Assembly (NCBI GenBank): GCA_013792005.1 | Contig: VMSU01000225.1 | Coordinates: 1-61,611 of the forward strand | DNA length: 61,611 bases | Reading direction: 5' to 3' | Origin: Desulfobulbaceae bacterium | Lineage (GTDB): Bacteria; Desulfobacterota; Desulfobulbia; Desulfobulbales; VMSU01 | In this document: positions 17,594 through 25,307 of the stretch, one piece after another | Layout: each line of letters begins with the position of its first letter | Numbering within the stretch: the first letter of the stretch is position 1 | Program-made: the position numbers and the translations under genes | Notes under the pieces: generated by a model | The model's input: only the letters and a program-made list of their open reading frames with translations | What the model was told of the DNA's origin: nothing | Database searches by the model: none

Positions 17594-18106
17594 ATGTTCT
17601 TTGTTGATCTTCCGCCCCAGCTCCAAGAGCGTGTTGAGTGCTCTATTTCCGCATCTGCAAAGTATGAGGTTCCGGCGAATATCATACTGGCAATAGCGGA
17701 AAAGGAAGCAGGCACACCGGGCCAATGGGTGCGAAATGCCAACGGTACTTATGATGTTGGCTCGATGCAGTTTAACACAGCATATCTAAAAGATTTGGAA
17801 CAATACGGAATCACACCGAACGATGTAGCGGCCGCAGGTTGCTACTCGTTTGACCTGGCAGCCTGGCGGCTTCGCAAACACATCAAAAACGACCAGGGCG
17901 ACATCTGGACACGAGTAGCAAATTATCACTCCCGAACATACCGCTACAACACGGTGTACCGCGCTGATCTGATCCTTAAGGCCATCAAATGGGCTGATTG
18001 GTTGACTGCCCGGATGCCAACCTACGACGCGACAAAATCCAAAGCTCCAGTAAAAAAACCAAATGTCGAACAGCAAACCAACCTGGCCGCGCTTGATCAT
18101 CCCTGA
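17594..18106 (+). CDS. trbN: TrbN-like lytic transglycosylase
   Basis: A 170-residue SLT/LT_GEWL-type domain: the catalytic Glu is probably in IAEKEAGTPGQW (near residue 35), followed by the YDVGSMQFNT motif and a C-terminal VANYHSRTYRYN segment. It lacks an obvious signal peptide, as in some TrbN proteins. It should open peptidoglycan for assembly of the transfer apparatus. The C-terminus overlaps trbP by 44 bases. Confidence 0.92.
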   Translation: MFFVDLPPQLQERVECSISASAKYEVPANIILAIAEKEAGTPGQWVRNANGTYDVGSMQFNTAYLKDLEQYGITPNDVAAAGCYSFDLAAWRLRKHIKNDQGDIWTRVANYHSRTYRYNTVYRADLILKAIKWADWLTARMPTYDATKSKAPVKKPNVEQQTNLAALDHP

Positions 18107-18785
18107 TGGCACCCTAGAAGCCTTGAAATGGCTTGCCTTGCTGCTCATGACAGGGGATCATGTAGATAAATACCTGTTCAATGGCACCAAGGCTTTGCTC
18201 TTTGATACTGGCCGGATCGTCATGCCGCTCTTTATTTTTGTTTTGGCATATAATTTAGCTCGACCTGGTGCTTTGGATCGTGGAGCCTATCCACGCACAA
18301 TAAAACGCCTTATATTGTTTGGTGTCCTAGCGACGCCGATATTTATTGTTTTGGGCGGGGTCAAAGATGGCTGGTGGCCCCTAAACATCATTTTCACACT
18401 ACTCTCTTTGACAGTTGTTTTATTTTTGGTAGAGCAACACACAACAGGCGGCTACGTGACTGCAGCCGTCATATTTTTGATCAGTGGTTCATCTGTTGAA
18501 TTTTGGTGGCCAGCCCTGGCTTTAGGTGTGACAACTTGGTGGTATTGTAAGCGCCCTGGCTGGATACCTCTGGCTCTTGCTCTAACAGCTTTATCATCAT
18601 TGTGGTTCATCAACCAAAACATGTGGGCATTAGCAGCCGTGCCGATTGCACTTACGTCCATCACTGTTGATTTTCGTGTGCCTCGGCTTAAATGGGTCTT
18701 TTATGCCTATTACCCTTTGCACCTAATCGTGCTTTGGTTAATCCGGATTCCGATGGGTAAAGCTGGACACCTATTTTTTTATTGA
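18063..18785 (+). CDS. trbP: TrbP/TraX-like membrane protein
   Basis: A 240-residue polytopic membrane protein with the TraX-family pattern: LKWLALLLMTGDHVDKYLF at the start of the first span, RIVMPLFIFVLAYNLAR, and C-terminal YAYYPLHLIVLWLI. TraX N-acetylates F pilin and TrbP is its IncP relative. It is the last gene of the operon. No trbO lies between trbN and trbP. Confidence 0.92.
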   Translation: MSNSKPTWPRLIIPDGTLEALKWLALLLMTGDHVDKYLFNGTKALLFDTGRIVMPLFIFVLAYNLARPGALDRGAYPRTIKRLILFGVLATPIFIVLGGVKDGWWPLNIIFTLLSLTVVLFLVEQHTTGGYVTAAVIFLISGSSVEFWWPALALGVTTWWYCKRPGWIPLALALTALSSLWFINQNMWALAAVPIALTSITVDFRVPRLKWVFYAYYPLHLIVLWLIRIPMGKAGHLFFY

Positions 18786-18971
18786 TCCGATTGGCATGTA
18801 TGGGGTTTAGGGAGCAATGGAACGTAAAACCCGGTTAAGGAACCTGCCCGCTGAAGATGTCATTTTGCTAATCTTCTGGAATTGACGCTGCTGGGATTCG
18901 GCGTATCATAAAAGACATCGTCAGTTCAGGAAAATCTTGAATTCCTGTTGATGGCCTGTCTAAAAAAATAA

Positions 18972-19016
18972 GACATCTTCTTCGCCATTGCTGATGAAAC
19001 TCAAGACAAGGCTTCA
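18972..19016 (+). repeat. Copy 1 of a diverged 45-base repeat
   Basis: It matches 48289-48333 at 36 of 45 positions without gaps. In the frame DIFFAIADETQDKAS the other copy reads DIVFAFTDGTHAKAS, so both may be relics of one coding sequence. Each copy sits at a module border. Confidence 0.5.
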
Positions 19017-19099
19017 ACAATCACACATGTATGATTTAAACAGACAATTTTTATCCATTTGTCAATATCTTCGCCCTATCAAAAGGGTTTCCTTGAAAT

Positions 19100-19119
19100 C
19101 AAGGCACAAAAGTGCCTTG
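19100..19119 (-). terminator. Hairpin downstream of the selenoprotein gene
   Basis: A perfect 8-bp stem, CAAGGCAC with GTGCCTTG, around a 4-base loop, about 20 bases after the stop. The T run that follows is weak (ATTTC), so this may be a 3' end hairpin, not a strong terminator. Confidence 0.45.
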
Positions 19120-19139
19120 TAAAGTTTGACTAAAAGAAA

Positions 19140-19673
19140 TCAACAAATGGCCTGGAGAATAGCATCAACCTTAGGCCTGTCAGCTGGCCCGGTGCCGATA
19201 TGGTGAAGCCGCACAAAGCCTTTCGGATCAATCAACACATCACCGCCCCGTTGCCGGATATCGTTCGACGGTCTTTTAGGCAGTTGCCCGCGTAAAATTT
19301 CTTTTAAATAGGCCAACCAGGTACTTGGCCCCCAAATATCCCAAAAGCTTGCGTCAAGCATGCCGTAGGCCCGGTAAATATCCCGATTCGTGTCAACAAT
19401 CAGCGGCCAATCGAGGCGAGTTTCCTCCATATATCGCCGAGCCAGAGAACTGGCCTCAAAAGTTACTACGACCACCTTGATATTTTTTGTCGAAAGCTCA
19501 TTTTTTCGATCCCGCAACTGCGAGAGATGCCCCCGGCAGGGCAGTCAACCAAGATGGCGGTGAAAGACCATAAGTAGCCAGAAACCTGTGTAATCTGAAA
19601 GCTGGTGCAGTTGGCCTGTAGCATCTTGAAGTTCAAACGGAACAGCGGGTTGGTTAATTAGATTTATTTTCAT
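19140..19673 (-). CDS. Probable selenoprotein: Prx-like (AhpC/TSA, SelL-related) with U-L-P-C redox motif
   Basis: Read through one in-frame UGA, this is a 177-residue thioredoxin-fold protein of the AhpC/TSA_2 (PRXL2) type. It starts at ATG 19673 with AGAGG about 7 bases upstream. The UGA is codon 43 (19545-19547), exactly where the family has the first Cys of its CXXC motif (FHRHLG-U-LPCR; Cys46 is the second). The following 134 codons are open and conserved (VTFEASSLARRYMEE, GDVLIDPKGFVRLHH). A 6-bp stem-loop with G at the second loop base begins 19 bases after the UGA, fitting the bacterial SECIS form. The alternative is a nonsense-mutated pseudogene. Selenoproteins of this type are known from Desulfobacterota. 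Confidence 0.75.
19510..19525 (-). promoter_or_regulatory. Candidate SECIS hairpin
   Basis: The minus strand reads UCUCGC, loop AGUU, GCGGGA: six pairs including one U-G. The apical loop starts 26 bases after the UGA and has G as its second base. Bacterial SECIS elements typically have the loop 16-37 bases downstream and a G among the first two loop bases. A competing UGCC/GGCA hairpin lies closer to the UGA. Confidence 0.55.
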
Positions 19674-19918
19674 AAATGACCTCTGTGAGCGATATCTGTA
19701 AGTGCCTCTCTGTTGAATGGAAGCTGAGATAAGGAGTCCAATCCATGCTGGGCGGCACTAGGATGCCGTATCAGTGAGAGGAGGATGCGACATTTATCTT
19801 GTTGTTTACATAAAAGCGGAAGATCCCCCCTCCCGGGATCGCAGGAAGAAAGGTGGTGCTGAGGTTAGCGCCATTGATGATCATCGCTGTGGCCAACTTG
19901 CCTCCTGTATTTATTGTA
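19674..19918 (-). other. Intergenic stretch upstream of the selenoprotein gene
   Basis: It contains a possible short ORF on the minus strand (ATG 19884, or TTG 19896 after AGGAGG, to TGA at 19771-19773; 37-41 residues). No family is recognised and the spacing is poor for either start. GATCCC and GGGATC arms at about 19824-19844 can form a hairpin. The promoter of the selenoprotein gene may lie here. Confidence 0.3.
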
Positions 19919-20296
19919 TCATTTCGGTATGATCTTTCTTGAGCGGGACTGTGTTTTAATAAAAATAGTGGTGCCGGAGAAAAGCATCGCCATGAGACCA
20001 GACCCGATTATAATACGGTAAAGACTCCATGCCGCAGCTTTACTATGATGAAAGCGGCCAAGAAAGCCATGACGGCCATGTTCCTGCTTACTGAGTTTGT
20101 TTTCTGTCGACACATCAGGACGGTCTGGTGGATTTCCATGGGAATGATCCTGCATTTCCTGTGAATCTATTGTAGATGGCGGGTTGAATAGCTCATTGAC
20201 AGATATCAGCAGGCCGCTTCCACCCTGGATGAACAGAAAAAAAACCAGAGTGATACCTAAATATCGATGATTTCTTCGCAATACTCTTTCTTCCAT
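19919..20296 (-). CDS. Small PepSY-TM-like membrane protein
   Basis: A 125-residue protein with two membrane helices (about residues 13-33 and 90-112) joined by a His/Asp/Ser-rich periplasmic loop. The N-terminal RRNHRYLGITLVFFLFIQGGSGLLIS and the C-terminal LYRIIIGSGLMAMLFSG resemble the ends of PepSY-associated TM proteins, with the PepSY domain missing. GAGG precedes the ATG. It could be a metal- or haem-related membrane protein; the function is unknown. Confidence 0.6.
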   Translation of the reverse strand: MEERVLRRNHRYLGITLVFFLFIQGGSGLLISVNELFNPPSTIDSQEMQDHSHGNPPDRPDVSTENKLSKQEHGRHGFLGRFHHSKAAAWSLYRIIIGSGLMAMLFSGTTIFIKTQSRSRKIIPK

Positions 20297-20385
20297 ACAT
20301 TAACCTCTATTTTGTCATTATTGTTTTCGCCAACTTCTGCGCTATCTGGAGCGAATGAAATATTTCAGGACGCCAGATTCAGCCT

Positions 20386-20895
20386 TTATGCTCCGGTTCT
20401 GCCCCAGGGCTTAAAAACTGAGATGACTACGAGCACAAAAACTAGCAGTGCTTGAGTCGCTGCCATTGCCATATGGATTTGCATGGCTGCGGCATAACCG
20501 GGATCGATTGCTACATACCGGTCCATCGTCAAGGAATACTTTACCATGCGGTCAAACCAGGGGATAAACCAGAAAAAACCGACAAGGAGAAAGACGATAT
20601 TGGCGAACAATTTTCCGAGAATCCAATAGTGTTTCATATAGCCCCAGTTGCTCAGATGACAGTAAAAAAGTCCGCTCAAGAGACAGCCTATGGCAGAAGG
20701 CATGAGAATGTAATTGTCAACGTACAAAAGAGCTACGTTGCGGGCATACAGTTCAAGCCCGGACTCCGGTGTATACAGGCAATGGATAGCAAATAAGCTG
20801 GATGCCCCACCACCCCAGATACAGGCGAGATAGAGATGGAATACTCTCAGCCATTTTTGGGCATTTGTTGATAGTTTTGCTTTTTTCCTTTTCAC
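20386..20895 (-). CDS. DUF2269-like four-helix membrane protein
   Basis: A 169-residue protein with four predicted membrane spans, starting QKWLRVFHLYLACIWGGGASS and ending VISVFKPWG, a layout similar to DUF2269-type integral membrane proteins. It starts 7 bases after the histidine kinase gene and is probably cotranscribed. No catalytic motif is visible. Conserved His and Trp residues could bind haem, but this is speculative. Confidence 0.6.
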   Translation of the reverse strand: MKRKKAKLSTNAQKWLRVFHLYLACIWGGGASSLFAIHCLYTPESGLELYARNVALLYVDNYILMPSAIGCLLSGLFYCHLSNWGYMKHYWILGKLFANIVFLLVGFFWFIPWFDRMVKYSLTMDRYVAIDPGYAAAMQIHMAMAATQALLVFVLVVISVFKPWGRTGA

Positions 20896-20902
20896 TTACT
20901 TC

Positions 20903-21925
20903 TTACCCATACGTCAATGGGATAGTAATCCGAAAGGTAACCCCTTTTTCACTGTTTTCGGTCACATCAATTGAACCATTATGGGCTTCAATGACTTTTT
21001 TAACGATTGAAAGGCCCAAGCCAGTACCTTCCTTTTTCGTCGTCACGAAAGGAGTGAATATATCGCTTTGCTGTTTTGTTGGTATTCCTTCACCCATGTC
21101 AGCAATCTCTATGCTGATACCATCGCCTTGGCGTTTACTACGGATGATCACCTCACTTCCGTTAGGACTGGCCTCCAGTGCGTTATTTAGAAGATTTTGC
21201 AATGCCTGCTGCAGCCGGTGTTGATCATATTTGATGACCGGCAGGTCCTGCTGCAGTTTAGTCATTATTGTAACTGCATGTCGTGATGCCTTTTCCCCGG
21301 AAACCATCACGACTTCTTCGATGAGAGAATTAATCATGCCTTGTTGACGCTGTAAGTGTAACGGCTTAGCAAAGGCCAGCATGTCTCCGATCAACATTTC
21401 AAGCCGTTGAACCTGTCCAAAGGCAATGTCCAGTTTCTTGGCAAGTTTATCATCGGCCACTTTACACCGGACCTGCTGCACAAAACCCCCAATAGCCAGC
21501 AACGGTGTCTTCATGTCATGGGCGATGCAGGAGACAGCTCTTCCCATGGCAGCAAGACTTTCCGCTTCCAGTAGTCTTTGCTGTTGTCTTGTTTGCCGAT
21601 CCCTAAGAAGGCCAAAGACTAGGCCGAATATATTGAAAAGGACAATTTCAACGAGATTTCCAAAGTTATGCCCGGTAATTACTTCCGGTAGAGAGAGGAC
21701 AAAGGGCAGGTACAGAAAAGTGACGAAAAGGGATGCGCCTATACCTCCGTAAATACCGAACCAAAACCCAGCAAGGATTATCGGCAAAAAGTAGAGTTCC
21801 CGGAAAAAAATGTGATTTAAAATTTTCAGATGATCAGTCTGATAATGAAGAGTAGTGATACCAATCACCAACAGAGTGATTACCGAAATCTTTTTGATGT
21901 TTTGTTTTTTCATTAACGAGATCAT
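20903..21925 (-). CDS. Membrane sensor histidine kinase
   Basis: A 340-residue kinase. Four hydrophobic segments (about residues 13-110, DUF4118-like) form a sensor with little periplasmic exposure. The H box AHDMKTPLL has His136; the N box NLLNNALEAS, G1 DMGEGIP, F PFVTTKKEGTGLGLSIVKK and the C-terminal FRITIPL are all present. ATG at 21925 or 21913 could be the start. No response regulator gene is adjacent, so its partner must be elsewhere. It lies downstream of a MerR-type operator. Confidence 0.9.
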   Translation of the reverse strand: MISLMKKQNIKKISVITLLVIGITTLHYQTDHLKILNHIFFRELYFLPIILAGFWFGIYGGIGASLFVTFLYLPFVLSLPEVITGHNFGNLVEIVLFNIFGLVFGLLRDRQTRQQQRLLEAESLAAMGRAVSCIAHDMKTPLLAIGGFVQQVRCKVADDKLAKKLDIAFGQVQRLEMLIGDMLAFAKPLHLQRQQGMINSLIEEVVMVSGEKASRHAVTIMTKLQQDLPVIKYDQHRLQQALQNLLNNALEASPNGSEVIIRSKRQGDGISIEIADMGEGIPTKQQSDIFTPFVTTKKEGTGLGLSIVKKVIEAHNGSIDVTENSEKGVTFRITIPLTYG

Positions 21926-21985
21926 TGGTTGACCATATTAACTGCCTCTTTTTGTTCGTGTCACACGCTCTCTCTTATTGTGTCC

Positions 21986-22621
21986 TCATTTTTTCCAACT
22001 CGGAAGAAAGGACGGCACTTTTTTGGCGTAATCGTCATACACGCTGCCAAATTCCTGCCGGACCAGTTTTTCTTCCTGCTTTGCAAGACGAACGTAGACA
22101 ATCACCAATACTGGGAACATTGCCAGGGTCAGAAGAGTTGGCCACATAACAAGAAAACCAACCATGACCAGAATAAATCCGTCATATTGCGGATGACGAA
22201 CTAAGCTATATGGCCCGGTGATGGCAAGTTCTCCTGCTTGTTGTGCTGCGTGTAGCACTATCCAGGCCCGGTAGGTAAGATAAAATCCCGCGAAGATGAG
22301 AACATTGCTCAACAGATGAATGGGGTTGGTGTGTGGGTCTCCCTTGAAGCCGAATATGGTATACCAAAGGTGCCCGCTACCATGGGCTAGAATGTCGGAT
22401 TGCGGGAAATTGGCCTGCAACCAGCCGGACAGGAAATAGATGGTTAACGGAAAACCGTACATCTCGGCAAAGAGGGCGACGATAAAGGCGGAAAAAGCTC
22501 CCAGCGAACGCCAGTCGAGTTTTGTTTTCGGTTTTATGAAACTGTAGGCAAAGAGAATGAAGATGGCTGAATTTATTATGACCAAGGGCCATAACCCGTA
22601 TGCAGGGACTGTCTCGTTCAT
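21986..22621 (-). CDS. Isoprenylcysteine/phospholipid methyltransferase-family membrane protein
   Basis: A 211-residue polytopic protein with the ICMT/PEMT C-terminal signature: GPYSLVRHPQYDGFILVMVGFLVMWPT, followed by a basic QEEKLVRQEFGSVYDDYAKKVPSFLP tail. Relatives are frequent in copper-resistance islands, where the substrate is not established. It follows the DUF2933 gene by 17 bases in a likely MerR-controlled operon. Confidence 0.88.
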   Translation of the reverse strand: MNETVPAYGLWPLVIINSAIFILFAYSFIKPKTKLDWRSLGAFSAFIVALFAEMYGFPLTIYFLSGWLQANFPQSDILAHGSGHLWYTIFGFKGDPHTNPIHLLSNVLIFAGFYLTYRAWIVLHAAQQAGELAITGPYSLVRHPQYDGFILVMVGFLVMWPTLLTLAMFPVLVIVYVRLAKQEEKLVRQEFGSVYDDYAKKVPSFLPSWKK

Positions 22622-22638
22622 AATTTTATCCTCCTTTT

Positions 22639-22875
22639 TCAGTGATTGTCATGATTATGAGTTTCATTATCTTTTTGGTGATCACCATGGCCACGATGCA
22701 TGAAAAGATGCATCAAAGGGCAAAGAAGTAAAATCAAGTACGGTAAGGCGCCCAGTAGGTGAGCCTGATGTTCCGTCCAGAGGAAGTATCCTCCAGCCGC
22801 AATAAATGCCAGAAAAGCGAGCCGAGGACCTGAAAGAGCTTTTAGAAAATCCGCCCAAGAATTGTTGCTCGTCAT
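22639..22875 (-). CDS. DUF2933-like small membrane protein
   Basis: 78 residues with two hydrophobic segments and a His-rich tail (HLFMHRGHGDHQKDNETHNH). ATG 22875 is chosen because GGGAGGT sits just upstream; a longer in-frame version would begin inside the MerR-type operator region. DUF2933 proteins accompany copper and mercury resistance genes. The His-rich end suggests metal binding. Confidence 0.8.
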   Translation of the reverse strand: MTSNNSWADFLKALSGPRLAFLAFIAAGGYFLWTEHQAHLLGALPYLILLLCPLMHLFMHRGHGDHQKDNETHNHDNH

Positions 22876-22942
22876 GATGTTACCTCCCGCTGAAAAGTGA
22901 GTTAGATGGTATAGCTGTACTGTTTCCTCAAATATACGATAA

Positions 22943-22964
22943 ACATTGGACAATACTGCAAGGT
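22943..22964 (-). promoter_or_regulatory. MerR-family operator/promoter 1
   Basis: A 22-bp imperfect dyad with minus-strand half-sites ACCTTGCAG and GTCCAATGT around a 4-bp centre. It sits between TTCACC (-35) and TATCGT (-10) with the long spacer of 20 bp typical of MerR-type promoters. The site at 43776-43797 has the same right half and a similar left half. Confidence 0.7.
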
Positions 22965-23119
22965 GAAGATGTAAAGTAACTATCCAGCTCCCACCGAGAA
23001 AGGAGCCGTAACCCAGTTCTGTAACTGTTCTGCAGCGCCTCAGATGCGCGAAAGAGGCCCGCGAAGTGTGCTAGTTTCACATGAGCAGGCCGAACGGCTC
23101 GGTACTAGAAAATGAAGCT

Positions 23120-24346
23120 TTATTTTCGTGGGTGGCAATTTTCCAAAAAACCGTGCGAAGCGACGCAAATTAAGACCCCAGCTGCCAACAGATACGGCAG
23201 GTGGATATTATAAACGAACAGCATACTTCCAATCAAAGGTCCAAGCGTTTGGCCGGCACTGTTAGCCCCCGTAAGCAGCCCAAGGGCTTTTCCGAGGCGG
23301 TCTTTGGAGAGATGAGTTATTAAAATCGTTATGCTTGGTATAACGATGGCCATCCCCAAGGCAAGAATAGCGACGTAAAATAGAATTGCGTTCATTGAGC
23401 GAACGACCATTAGCGTAGCCATGGCACCCCCATAAAGAGAAAGCCGAACGGCAATATTTTGTTAGCACCGAATCTTTCAATAAATCCGGCAACGGTCGTT
23501 CCCTGGGCAACGGCCATCACAAAGCCGCACACCATAAACACGGAGCCTAATTGCGCCGCATGAAAATTCATAAGGGTCTGGGCATGAAGAACAAAGGTCG
23601 CTTCGAACAAAGATAAGGCAAATTGACTGACGAACGATAAAAGCAAATAGGCCACTATAGAATTTTTTATGTATGTTTCATTTCCTATTGCTGTTTTCAT
23701 CCCTGCGTTGACAACGGAAGACTCTTTTTTGCCGGAAGAGGACTCCGGTAACCAGATGCCAGCAATGATCACGGGAAATACGGCCAGTATCGAAGCGAGG
23801 AGGAAGGGGGCGGAAAAGTCATTGAAATCTGCCGCCAAGGTGGAATGGATGCCTTCTGACCATTGCACTGAGAAGCGCCCCCAAGGCCGGACCGGACACA
23901 ACCCCGAGGCCCACTGCTGTCCCATGCCAAGCCAGCCCTCTGGCACGGAATTTTTCCGGTGAAATATCGACAATATAGGCACTGGCCATTGGCAGCACAG
24001 CTGCTGAAAAAACGCCATTAAGCATGCGGGCGCCATACAACATACCAATATTTTCACTGATGCCGGCCAAGGCCATTGAGATCGCGTAACCCGTCAATCC
24101 AAGTAATAGTATCGGCTTGCGTCTTCCGGTGCTATCTGACACTCTTCCCCATAATGGAGCAAATATCATCTGCATGAGAGCAAATATTGCGGTAACCGAA
24201 CCAACATGCAGAGATATTTCAGAAGGTGTAAAGCCACGATATTTAATAAGTTCCTGTAGAAAGTAAGGGAGCACTGGCAACGAAAGGCCGTAGCCGATCA
24301 TAGACAAGTACAGACAGAGGTAAAGGATCAAAAGTTGCTTTGGCAT
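23120..24346 (-). pseudogene. MFS drug/metabolite exporter, two frameshifts
   Basis: Three consecutive frames together encode one TetA-like major facilitator protein of about 400 residues. The N-terminal part (from ATG 24346; motif LWGRVSDSTGRRKPILL between helices 2 and 3) runs to about 23870. The middle part runs to about 23430, and the last part to 23120 (LTGANSAGQTLGPLIGS). The second shift coincides with a run of five C (plus strand, 23427-23431). It is either a decayed gene or an assembly artefact; as written it would not give a full transporter. Confidence 0.8.
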
Positions 24347-24483
24347 TGGATTACTTTGAAGATAAACCCCATTTTGAAGAGGCGTTTGGAATTGAACACC
24401 TCCCAACATCTACGACAGGCAATCAACCTGTTGAATAGCGAGCAACCCCATCTTCTCGCCCTATTTATTGGGTGGCACGTTGG

Positions 24484-25296
24484 TTATTGGGTGGGTTCCA
24501 GCAACACATAATCAATCTCCTTACTTATCCATCTGGTAACGCCCTGGTGACGGTATTCGGCAAAAACACGGTGTTTGCCTGATTCGCCAAATACCAAACT
24601 TACCGCCGCCTCAGAGTTGCTTTCGTTGCCTTGTGAATCTGCATAAATAAAATCGCCGGCCGAACTAAACCATGACCCCTGTCGCCAGGCAGCAACCCGG
24701 ATCTTGGCGCCGTTGACTGGTTCCAGGTCTTCCACAATTTTACCGTCTTTGCGCACCTCAAAGACAAAGGTGACAGTATGCGTGGCATAGGCTTTGTCAG
24801 GGAACTGCTTAATTTGCACCTCGTACCCAGCTTGCCCGCCATCCTCTTTATCGTTCAACGCTCCAGAAACCGTTGCGGTGAACTTCTGGCTTAGATTTAC
24901 CCACCCCGACCCGTCTTTGAAGATGATCTCGGCCTGGTATGTTTCTCTATCCTGCAAGGGGGCGCTGAACAGATAGCCGCCATCGTCTTGTTGTTGCAGA
25001 GTCGGATGAATGAAGCTCTTTAAGTGCTTGTCCGTGAGGAAAAGGTCCACCCCCCCCGCGCCTTGAGCGGGTTGCGGGCTGAATTTAAGCAGATAAGCAT
25101 TTTTGTCCGGGACGCTGGTAATCTTGGCCTGATAATTTGAGGGGTTTTTTCTGACTTGCCAGAGATATGGTGTTGAGTCGTGCGTGTCAGGAACCTGGAT
25201 GACAGTCTGGCCGAAATCAAGATCTAACGCCGAGGATACACCGACAGAAAATAACAGAGTAACAATGGTGACACAAAACAAAAATAGATTCTTCAT
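24484..25296 (-). CDS. Secreted beta-rich protein, unknown
   Basis: A 270-residue exported protein (signal peptide to about residue 23, SSA). The middle and C-terminal parts look like Ig/FixH-like or YtkA-like beta domains (THTVTFVFEVRKDGKIVEDL, then GKHRVFAEYRHQGVTRW). It follows the polyferredoxin gene by 11 bases, whose own N-terminal domain is similar in style, so the two probably work together at the periplasmic face. No Cys or metal motif is obvious. Confidence 0.55.
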   Translation of the reverse strand: MKNLFLFCVTIVTLLFSVGVSSALDLDFGQTVIQVPDTHDSTPYLWQVRKNPSNYQAKITSVPDKNAYLLKFSPQPAQGAGGVDLFLTDKHLKSFIHPTLQQQDDGGYLFSAPLQDRETYQAEIIFKDGSGWVNLSQKFTATVSGALNDKEDGGQAGYEVQIKQFPDKAYATHTVTFVFEVRKDGKIVEDLEPVNGAKIRVAAWRQGSWFSSAGDFIYADSQGNESNSEAAVSLVFGESGKHRVFAEYRHQGVTRWISKEIDYVLLEPTQ

Positions 25297-25307
25297 GGGT
25301 TCTCCTG

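Larger units (their letters stand above)
18786..19139. other. Boundary between conjugation backbone and metal cargo
   Basis: No convincing gene is present. The stretch contains a 45-base segment (18972-19016) resembling one at 48289-48333, and a hairpin at 19100-19119. No intact terminal inverted repeat or recombinase gene could be recognised, so the way the cargo was inserted is not visible. Confidence 0.5.

Noticed and set aside
19140-19142. Final TGA of the selenoprotein gene as a second Sec codon after Cys
   Set aside because: The continuation has no recognisable family sequence and the protein is already full length.
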